Below are positions 56,935-64,000 of a DNA stretch of 64,000 nt, one piece after another (within the stretch, counting starts at the first letter, position 1; each line of letters starts with the position of its first letter). Source of the stretch: Apostichopus japonicus (lineage: Eukaryota > Echinodermata > Holothuroidea > Aspidochirotida > Stichopodidae). The notes beneath the pieces are model-generated. The model searched no databases, was not told where the DNA came from, and was given only the letters and a program-made list of their open reading frames with translations. The stretch spans positions 4,650,001-4,714,000 of the forward strand of contig NC_092566.1 in NCBI RefSeq assembly GCF_037975245.1. The letters run 5' to 3'. The translations under genes were made by a program, and so were the position numbers.

Positions 56935-57061
56935 AATATCAGAGGTCACAGTTTATATTAATGTAATAGATGTGGATGAATACCGCCTACAGTTGGCGAG
57001 CATCCCTCCTCTCTCAGTGACAGAAAATACACAGATAAATACTGTTATCTATACAGCTTGG
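56935..57061 (+). CDS. M3 exon h: EC4/EC5 junction
   Basis: Phase 2 to 0. Linker INVIDVDEYRLQL, with the Pro and Phe after the acidic motif replaced. EC5 starts PPLSVTENTQINTVIYTAW, with TEN. Acceptor ggctcttcacag, donor TGG|gtgagt. Confidence 0.9.
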
Positions 57062-57583
57062 GTGAGTTTTAGATATTCATTCATGTAAAATAGCGCATCG
57101 GGTCGACGTTCATGATTCAGTGTATTGTTTCTTCCTTCTTGATAAACCATTAAACTACAAGTGGAGCATTATTTTCCTGTCAAGGGCTCCCTCAGACAGT
57201 TTTGTCTACATCTTCCCCCCCCCACCCACCCCCTCACGAATATTTACTTATAGTACTCAAACTCTCAAGAGTTAAAAATTGGGTTGACACTTTTGTTGGC
57301 ATATTCCGGTAATATAAGATCCATAATGATTTAATCCGCAACTTTTCATTAACTGTAACGCTTTGCAAATTTCCGGAGGTGTTTTCTATTGAACGTGTCG
57401 ATTACTAATGTTGCAAAATTGCCAAAATTTGATATTGATTAAATGCTGCAATCTCTTACTACCGTGACAGCTCCTACTTGGTCACGATTTCTGGTTAATT
57501 TTTTTCTCGGTCCAAAACAAATTCAACTGTCGTTTTATTTTTTATTTTTAACTATTGTTTTAAACTATTGTTTTATTTTTTAG
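57062..57583. other. Intron sequence, nothing recognised
   Basis: Intron between M3 exons h and i. Confidence 0.5.
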
Positions 57584-57663
57584 GCAACCGACGGTGATGC
57601 CAGCAGTACTCTCTCGTATTCTCTGGCAGACGCAACAAAAACCTTTGGTATCCAAAAAGAAAG
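57584..57663 (+). CDS. M3 exon i: EC5 first half
   Basis: Phase 0 to 2, 80 bp as in M2. ATDGDASSTLSYSLADATKT then FGIQKE. ATDGD is the DxD turn. Acceptor gttttattttttag, donor AAAG|gttagt. The next intron is only 216 bp, the shortest in the window. Confidence 0.93.
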
Positions 57664-57879
57664 GTTAGTAAATTTTTCTGTTCCGCTCTTTAATTGTTGC
57701 TCTTATGATCTGGAATTTTGAATGATGCTGTTTTTAATTCTGTCTTTGTCCGTCACATATTCAAATAATAAATGTAGTTTGGCTTTCAGAGAGTAAAAAA
57801 CTGGGAGACCAATCCTTTGCTTGTTTTAAACTTGTGTTTGTTTCTAAATTTTCGTTTTTTTAAATATTTTGTCGGTTAG

Positions 57880-57967
57880 CGGTGAAATCATTACTCTCGG
57901 GGATTTAGACGCAGAGGTCAACGATGAAGAATATCAGGTTACTGTCACAGTCACAGATGAATCTACG
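57880..57967 (+). CDS. M3 exon j: EC5 second half
   Basis: Phase 2 to 0, 88 bp as in M2. SGEIITLGDLDAEVNDEEYQ then VTVTVTDEST. LDAE matches M2 exon j, and VTDEST is the last turn. Acceptor ttttgtcggttag, donor ACG|gttagt. Confidence 0.93.
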
Positions 57968-58684
57968 GTTAGTGCCCGACATTTGAATTCTTTTAATAAC
58001 CGCTAAAGAATCCAGAACCCTAATCCAATCAAATGAGGTAGATTTTGTCGTTCTAAATATGAACTGCTTGCTGCAGATCACATCAGTTGTTAATATCATA
58101 TTAAAGTAAATATTGCAAATCAAAACCAGAGCTGCACGACTGGGAATTCTTTTTATTAATTTTGCAGCCTGCAAACAAAGTTGTCAAAAATATTGTGTTG
58201 TACTGTATTTTAAAAACTGCAAATGTTTATTATATTAGGCAAAGAATATTCATTCCTACTATACAATCACAATTTTCCAAATGCCATAAAAATCCAGTTT
58301 TGCCGAACAGACAATTGGGACTTTTAAAGGTATTAAAGATATTCCATACAGCTGATCTGGATCGAGGGTTTGATGTCAATTTACCCATAATTTGTGAAGT
58401 GTTATCAGATCATTTGTAAAAGTCACTTTTTCTTTTGATATTAGGATCTTTACTACAGTCAAGTAGCATTTTGTATTATTGACTTTGTATTGACTTTGTA
58501 TTGTATTGACTTTGTAAGGTCATGAAGACATCTTCAAGATGGAATTTCAGAGATATGGAAAAACAAAAACAGAAAATATTTCAAAGTCTTTTCATTTCAC
58601 CTTCTTTGTCGCCATCTGGTCCAAGGAGAATTTGAAGATCGTTCTTAACCAAACTTTTCGACTTTTTAAATTTCAATTCAACAG
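57968..58684. other. Intron sequence, nothing recognised
   Basis: Intron between M3 exons j and k. Confidence 0.5.
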
Positions 58685-58810
58685 TCTGATTCCGACAGCC
58701 AAAGTGTCACCATCGGTATTTCTGATATGAATGACCACGTGCCGGAGTTTAACGAGACGGCATACGACGTCGACGTGACAGAAGAAACCTCAGCGGTCTA
58801 CAGCGTGACG
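58685..58810 (+). CDS. M3 exon k: EC5/EC6 junction
   Basis: Phase 0 to 0. SDSDSQSVT, linker IGISDMNDHVPEF, then AYDVDVTEETSAVYSVT with a clear A-strand Glu. Acceptor tttcaattcaacag, donor ACG|gtacga. An AG at 58696-58697 lies inside the exon, but the first AG fits the paralogue start better. Confidence 0.91.
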
Positions 58811-58916
58811 GTACGACAGTAGAAATTTAACCAGATCTGTATCATGAGAAGGGAAATTAAGTACCACATAATATTCTGAAGAAAACACTTTTTTTGTAAC
58901 GCATTTCCTGATGGTA

Positions 58917-58960
58917 AGGTGGGGGTGGGGGGATGGGAGGGGGGTTGGGGGTGGGGGAAT
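58917..58960 (+). other. G-quadruplex-like tract
   Basis: Six or more runs of three or more G on the transcribed sense strand (ggtgggggtggggggatggg and onward), in the 383-bp intron between M3 exons k and l. Confidence 0.7.
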
Positions 58961-59193
58961 CGTGGTTGCTGTTTATTGTACCATGTATGAAATTCGTGAG
59001 TGACAAAGAGATCTTGTTGTTGAATTTGGATATTTTCTTTTCTCTTCTCCTCTTCTTTTAAAGTTCAGTTTGATAGCTGATTCCTCCTCATTTTCTTGAG
59101 TACATTCAAGACAGAATTCACCACAAATAAATACAATGATTCTCCTTTTTTCTTTTTTCTTTTTTCTTTCTTCTTTTTCTTTTCTACTTACAG

Positions 59194-59292
59194 GTGTATG
59201 CAACAGACGATGACAAGACCACGGAAAATAATGAAATCACATTTTCCTTGGATCACGACCTAAATGGCAGATGCAGTCTTGATCCAGTTCAG
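59194..59292 (+). CDS. M3 exon l: EC6 first half
   Basis: Phase 0 to 0. VYATDDDKTTENNEITFSLD then HDLNGRCSLDPVQ. ATDDD is the turn; there is a single cysteine absent from M1 and M2. Acceptor: long T/C run then ctacttacag, donor CAG|gtatga. Confidence 0.92.
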
Positions 59293-59329
59293 GTATGAGG
59301 CAAAAGTGAATTTGGAGCAGTGGGGGGGG

Positions 59330-59671
59330 CAGTGGCGGAGCGAGGGGTATTGGTCAGGGGGGGCGAGATTGGTCTGTAGGGGTGCTTTCGACAATATCTA
59401 AGCGGAGCACCACTAAGTCGGCGCGGAGCCTACAGAAATTTTTTGAGTAAAGATACTCCCTAGATCGCCGGAAATGACCCTTTCCAGGCCTTGCTAATTT
59501 GCAAATAATGTGACAAATGTCAATAGGGGGTAGATGAGAGCGCAATAAAAAAGTCAATAATTGCGAATAAGTAAAAAGTGGTAAAAAGCTGTAAAGGGCG
59601 CCAGCAGTCCATTTGAGTCCGTCGGGGGGGGGGGCATTCGCCCCCCTGACTGTATGGACGCTCTGCCACTA
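59330..59671 (-). mobile_element. hAT-like MITE (MITE-1), copy 6
   Basis: Same family in reverse: CAGTGGCGGAGCGAG to GCTCTGCCACTA. The flanks are G-rich, so the duplication cannot be read with certainty. Confidence 0.85.
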
Positions 59672-59903
59672 AGGGGGGTGGTGGGGGGTGGGTAATATCC
59701 ACGTTTATAACATCAAGCTCTGAGCTTTAGAGGGTGTTACTCCTGAAATATGAATTTTACGTCACTTTTTTGTCACTTCCCGATGTCCACAATCGATACG
59801 GTCGGTTCCGTCCAACCAACAAGTATTTTCCCGTCCGCCCGAGGCTGCTTTGTAGCTACTCATTTATACTGGGTTTTTCTTTTTGCTTTTCTTCTCTCCT
59901 CAG

Positions 59904-60020
59904 GGAATACTCACTATAAATGCCACGATGAAAGAATTTGACAGAGAATCAACCCCTCGTCATGAGATTGTGATCACTGCAACAGACGGTGGTACTCCGC
60001 CCTTGTCAACAACGGCACTG
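59904..60020 (+). CDS. M3 exon m: EC6 second half with FDRE
   Basis: Phase 0 to 0. GILTINATMKEFDRESTPRH then EIVITATDGGTPPLSTTAL, the most canonical m exon: FDRES and ATDGGTPPLS. Acceptor cttctctcctcag, donor CTG|gtacga. Confidence 0.94.
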
Positions 60021-60534
60021 GTACGAAAACAATCGATGGTGAAACAGAGTAACCATTTGTAGATTCATTGGGAAGAAGGAAAAAAGAAAATTAGATGCTT
60101 GCTCTAGCCCCTCCCGCCTGCTTGCCTTCCTTCCTTCTTAAGTCCCAAGAGCTAAAAAAATGCTCTCTTCAAAAGGACTCCAAACAAATGGTTGTGGCTG
60201 CCATTTAATCCAATGTATCGTGTTAAATGTGTTCCACCATGAAGCGAATTCTTTCGAATTTTCCTTCATTCGTAGTGTTTATAATTTGTTCATGACGAAA
60301 GCCAAGTGAAGTCCACGTTCCTCTCCCAGCAATTTGCACTTTAATAAAGCCTATACCTTAACCTAATTAAGTAAAGCCTATACCTTAGCCTAATTTCTGT
60401 TGTAGTCAAACTCCCTGACACGATCCAGGTTGATTTATAGTTTGACTATCAGTTCGTAGGTTTTATAAATCGAGCCTTCAGTAAAAGAAAAGAAAAGGTC
60501 AGTTGAAAAAGATTCCAAATTTGAGTGGATTGGA
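60021..60534. other. Intron sequence, nothing recognised
   Basis: Short duplication of aagcctataccttancctaa at 60345-60395; otherwise nothing. Confidence 0.5.
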
Positions 60535-60650
60535 AGCCAGCCGACATTTAAGTTTGTAATCCATAAGCCCTTGCCTCTCGGCTTCTCCCACATTTGTGGT
60601 CGCTTAAGCGTCGTAAAAATAAACTGCTGATTATTGTTATCGTTGTATCA
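60535..60650 (-). repeat. Dispersed repeat R5, copy 2
   Basis: ccacatttgtggtcgcttaa matches the copy at 1545-1660 in the opposite direction. Confidence 0.55.
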
Positions 60651-60781
60651 GGGTGACATCAAGCCCACTAATTTTGATCTCACGCAGAACTTGTTTTCCT
60701 AACGTCGCCCATCTGGAAACTCATCTCAACAAAACAATACAATAAAACAGTTTTTCCCCCTTTTATGCAAAATCTGTTTAG

Positions 60782-60965
60782 ATAATCGTGAATGTTCTGG
60801 ACGTTAACGATAATGCTCCGGTGTTTGTCGATGGCAGTGATGCTGTCGTCGAAATCAAGGAGGAAACAGCCGGAGATGTGATCAGACTCACCGCAGAGGA
60901 TCTAGACGAAGGGACGAACAGTGAGATTACATACTCCGTAACGTCACAGGATGGGTCTTCAACAG
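60782..60965 (+). CDS. M3 exon n: EC6/EC7 junction
   Basis: Phase 0 to 1. Linker VNVLDVNDNAPVF is canonical. The A strand AVVEIKEETAGDVIRLTAED lacks the cysteine pair of the other n exons. The turn DLDEGTNSEITYSV is typical. Acceptor caaaatctgtttag, donor ACAG|gtgagt. Confidence 0.94.
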
Positions 60966-61229
60966 GTGAGTCCCGTAAAACCTATAAAAATGTAGTGTCT
61001 TGCATCTTAAGGCAGAACGGCCAGCCTGCGGGAAATGAGTAAAAGTCGCTTATTTCGCACAAGTTTTACACACGTAGCCGATTTTCCACAGCCAGGGACG
61101 GGCACAGACTCAGTCCCTCAATGGAGAAGTGCAGTTTCTGGACTCGAATCTGCAGACTGAGACACTTTGAAATGATGACAAAAAAACCCCCCGAAAACTA
61201 TAAATATATCGGGAACTAGAAGATGAGAA

Positions 61230-61605
61230 AGATCTATGATCTATGTTCACTTTGTCCATGATGTCTGTTGAAAGGAATTAAAAGAATCCCCACCACTAAC
61301 CAACCCCGCTTTAAATTACAGTGTTTTTGCACTATTCTACTAATAAATGTCCTGTTCTTCTACTTTCAATTGACCCCTTCTCAATGTTATGCGGGGCAAA
61401 AGAAGATGGAAAGATGGTCAAGATCTATTCTTAACTTTGGCCATGTGGTCAGTTGAATAGCATATTGAAATGAAAGAAGTTCCCCCCCCCCCACTACCCA
61501 ACCCCTCTCTGAATTATAGTGTTTCACACCTTTCTTCTATAAATGAATGTCCTGTTCTTCTACTTTTCAATAGACCTCTTTTCAATCGACGCAAGCGGTT
61601 TACTA
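61230..61605 (+). repeat. 200-bp direct duplication including the exon o acceptor
   Basis: cctgttcttctacttt occurs at 61351 and 61551. The second copy continues cttttcaatag|ACCTCTTTTCAAT (M3 exon o), the first ctttcaattgACCCCTTCTCAAT, so the upstream copy has lost the acceptor AG. Confidence 0.85.
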
Positions 61606-61665
61606 AAGGCTGACGTTGGGCTAGACAGGGAAGAGACTCCTCCATCATATAACTTAATTGTCTAT
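61574..61665 (+). CDS. M3 exon o: EC7 core with LDREE
   Basis: Phase 1 to 0. LFSIDASGLLKADVGLDREE then TPPSYNLIVY. Acceptor cttttcaatag, donor TAT|gtaaga. About 200 bp upstream lies a copy of the acceptor region and first bases of this exon in which the AG has become TG. Confidence 0.93.
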
Positions 61666-62849
61666 GTAAGATTTTTGCTTTATGGTATCTTTTCTCTCAT
61701 TTCTTTGAGGGAGGCAGGGAGGGGGGATTAGATCTTATAATTTTCCACAATTTGAGCCACTTTTTCACTTTTCCAATAATTTTGCAATTGTCAAAATAAT
61801 ATTTTTTTTTTTAATTTTTTTTTAAATTTTGTACCTATTTACAATGCCCAGGTAGCACCACACAAAATTATGTAATCTGCTTTCACTTTTATCTAATATT
61901 AATGCATCAATTTTGATTAATACTCTGAACTTAAAGCTTTAATAACCAACATTCCAACATGAATGTTTCCCTGTCGGTCTGGATGTGTTGCATTTTGCGG
62001 TAAAAGAACACAGCTGTTTTTGATAACATAGCTATAAAAATTGGGGGGAATTTATAACTCTGTGTTTCTACCATGCACAACCCGAAAAATCTAATCCGAT
62101 ACTTGATTTTTACCACATTTCATGCTGGGAAGAAATAAAGGTTTGCCATTGAATCAAAGCAACCATTGAAATTTTTGGGACACGAAACGTCCGTATAGGT
62201 TTCATTTGGTTAACAGTTTGCTAAATTGGAAAAGCCAAATTATTTTAATCACAAAGATCTGTTTAGGTTGATTGGTGACATTAAGTGCCAACAAAATCCA
62301 ACTCATTATATAACATATAAAAGGATGACTATATGTTGTACACAGTAAAAAATAAAATTATAAAATATAAAAATATAAATATAAAAAATAAAAAATAAAA
62401 TTATAAAAAAAAAACCAGCAACCATGCTATCAGTCAAGGTTGCATTTTGATACCAATTTTAATTAACAATTTTAATTACCAAGTTTAATTACTCATTTTA
62501 AGTACCAATTTTCATTCCGATCATTACGTGAAAGTCTCCCAATAGAAACTTGGACCAGTCACCCACCCGCAAGATTGCCCAATTCTGCAGGTACAAGTCA
62601 GTCTCTCTGAAACGATAAAATTGCATGACTTGCTCACATATCGCTTTTGGTGTTACGTTTCATCACGGTTGATCTATCTTTGCTTGGCCATTCGCACTTG
62701 CAGTGACAGGTCAATGATAAAACAATGGCATAGTGGTATAGCTCCTACAAGTGTGTATGCAATGAATTAACAATCAACTATATTAAACAGTTACAGTCTT
62801 GTGGGTTTTACTTCATTAGAGTTCTTATCTTACTGGATATTTATTGATA
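61666..62849. other. Intron sequence, AT-rich
   Basis: A/T runs at 61800-61830 and an (ataaa)n-like stretch at 62345-62415. No gene or known element until the LINE fragment. Confidence 0.5.
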
Positions 62850-63295
62850 TTTTTTTTTTATTGATTTATTTATTTTTTTGGTCACAAGTACAAAGTGGAG
62901 GGAAGTCTTCCATAAAGCTTAAAAGCTTAACAATGTGGAAGACTCCCTGAAGAAAGAAAAGAAAAGAAAAAAAATATATATATATAAACACATATACATA
63001 AATATAAATACCAATTAAATGGTTAATATATATAGTAATTACATACAGGTAGAATTTGGTAGTAGTCAGTAACTAGCTATTATTTCCTTACATAACCACT
63101 TATTAAAGGCTGTGACTGACTTTTTACTCTTCAAATAGTTCGTTAGAAGATTCCATGTGTTTGTTGCACGGTTTTGTAGGCTTAAAGTTCCAATGGTGGT
63201 ATATTGTAGAGATTATAGTGGGCATGATTAGCATGCCTCGTGTTATGATTATGTACATCTCTGTTACTGGTTAAAAAAAAATCAAAGGCAGCTGG
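62850..63295 (-). mobile_element. LINE 3' end, fragment 3
   Basis: On the minus strand: SNRDVHNHNTRHANHAHYNL, a frameshift, then NRATNTWNLLTNYLKSKKS, then the hairpin (gggaagtcttcc ... ggaagactccc) and an A/T-rich tail. Clearly related to fragment 1. Confidence 0.78.
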
Positions 63296-63415
63296 TAGTA
63301 ATAACAGACTTGGCCTGGGCTATGTTTAACACAGAATAGAGATGGACGGGACAGGAAATCTAATTGCAGGGAAAGAAACTTCATGTCTCTTTTGTACTTT
63401 TTGATGCTTTTATAG

Positions 63416-63553
63416 GCCACAGATTCTGGCGAACCTCCTTTGAATGCCTCTGTGAATGTTGAGGTTATACTGTTGGACATTGATGACAAAGTTCCTGAGT
63501 TTCAGCCGCCATTTAATGGCGTGGTAGAATCCAACGCAACACCAGGAACTAAG
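63416..63553 (+). CDS. M3 exon p: EC7/EC1 junction, last exon in window
   Basis: Phase 0 to 0. ATDSGEPPLNAS, linker VILLDIDDKVPEF, then FNGVVESNATPGTK of the next EC1, with VES supplying the Glu. Acceptor tgatgcttttatag, donor AAG|gtgaga. The open donor shows the gene continues past the window. Confidence 0.94.
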
Positions 63554-63807
63554 GTGAGACACACAGACATACCTCAGTGCTTATCATAATTATTAAAGCA
63601 ATCAATATTGTGGCACCATGGAAGCTGGTTTGCATAATCCAATGCTTAATTACCTTGACTTCATTTTGCATATTAAATGGGAACAACATTATAAAGTCTA
63701 TCTTAATGTATACAAATCTTGCCTAGCAGCCTGCATACTGACCCTTTTCTTCCAAGTTAGTTTCAGCCAACCTGAATTAATAAACCGGCTCTTCAACTGT
63801 ATGTCTA

Positions 63808-64000
63808 TGTATTAGATCCTCCTGCAAGCAGTAACTCGCGAAGAAGCCTCATTGGCTTATCAAAGCCGCAAGCTGACCGAAGTCAGTCTCTTACATTCAT
63901 ATTTAACGTCCATTTTTATGAATTGTTAATTGTCAACAACTCTGTAACTGGACGACATACAATCTGGGAGTGACTCGAACCTTATGATTGAAAGGCACAT
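63808..64000 (-). mobile_element. tRNA-derived SINE (SINE1), copy 4, cut by window end
   Basis: Tail and body as in the other copies. The head runs off the window just after gattgaaaggcac. Confidence 0.8.

Larger units (their letters stand above)
1..63553 (+). other. Partial giant cadherin gene, 52 exons, open at both ends
   Basis: All 52 exons join in one frame with no stop codon, giving about 2,404 codons of tandem extracellular cadherin repeats. Seen directly: repeated DxND-type linkers before P-x-F, LDRE or FDRE motifs, acidic A-x-D-x-D turns and GT-AG borders with compatible phases. Family knowledge: such repeats form calcium-stiffened rods for cell adhesion on the cell surface. Inferred: a non-classical Fat, Dachsous or CDH23-like protein. 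No signal peptide, EGF or laminin-G domain, membrane segment or cytoplasmic tail is present, so orthology stays open. Exons are named by module (M0 to M3) and letter (a to p). Confidence 0.93.
48176..63553 (+). repeat. Module M3: third copy of the 16-exon unit
   Basis: 2,235 coding bases (745 codons), same exon order and phases as M1 and M2, starting 20,706 bp after M2. Exon n lacks the cysteine pair found in M0, M1 and M2. Exon p ends at a phase-0 donor, as the earlier p exons do, so a further exon a is expected beyond the window. None is seen in the last 447 bases. Confidence 0.9.

Noticed and set aside
63554-63807. Exon a of a fourth full module
   Set aside because: No frame in this stretch matches the DxD turn or W-x-T-F motif of the other a exons.

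Overview
The window is eukaryotic, from an animal. It holds the interior of one very large gene on the + strand, spread over at least 52 short exons (about 80-315 bp) with GT-AG introns. The exons encode tandem cadherin (EC) repeats: acidic DxND-type linkers, LDRE or FDRE motifs, and A-x-D-x-D turns. Neither a first nor a last exon is present. The window opens inside an exon and its last exon ends at a phase-0 donor, so the gene runs off both sides. I read 7,213 coding bases (about 2,404 codons), roughly 22 EC repeats. No transmembrane, EGF, laminin-G or cytoplasmic part is visible. The protein resembles the large non-classical cadherins (Fat, Dachsous and CDH23 type), but I cannot assign an orthologue or a gene symbol. 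The intron repeats suggest a marine invertebrate, perhaps an echinoderm; that is a guess.

The main discovery is the layout. The exons form a 16-exon module (called a to p here) encoding 7 EC repeats. It occurs three times completely: M1 at 6056-26286, 742 codons; M2 at 27470-46999, 753 codons; M3 at 48176-63553, 745 codons. The end of a fourth copy (M0, exons m-p) lies at 1-5100. Each lettered exon keeps the same entry and exit phase in every copy: a 0-1, b 1-1, c 1-0, d 0-0, e 0-0, f 0-0, g 0-2, h 2-0, i 0-2, j 2-0, k 0-0, l 0-0, m 0-0, n 0-1, o 1-0, p 0-0. Intron sequence and length are not conserved. The gene evidently grew by in-frame duplication of a block of about 20 kb. EC1-EC2 (exon b) and EC3-EC4 (exon f) lack the calcium linker in all three modules, while the other five junctions keep full or partial acidic linkers, so the protein should have regularly spaced weak-calcium or bent joints.

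The introns are crowded with young non-autonomous elements and tandem arrays. There are six copies of a hAT-like MITE, most with 8-bp target duplications, and a 2.1-kb hAT-like element containing other MITEs. Three TTAA-flanked piggyBac-like MITEs, tRNA-derived SINEs and LINE 3' ends are also present. The minisatellites have units of about 17, 32, 45, 52, 81 and 135 bp. Several bear on splicing: an 850-nt AG-free tract before exon o of M0, an array that copies the 3' end and donor of exon n of M1, a 57-nt perfect inverted repeat covering the acceptor region of exon j of M2, and a decayed copy of the exon o acceptor in M3.

There is no sign of prokaryotic genes, operons, CRISPR or rRNA. All splice sites come from reading frame, phase and paralogue comparison by eye. 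No alignment or transcript was available.
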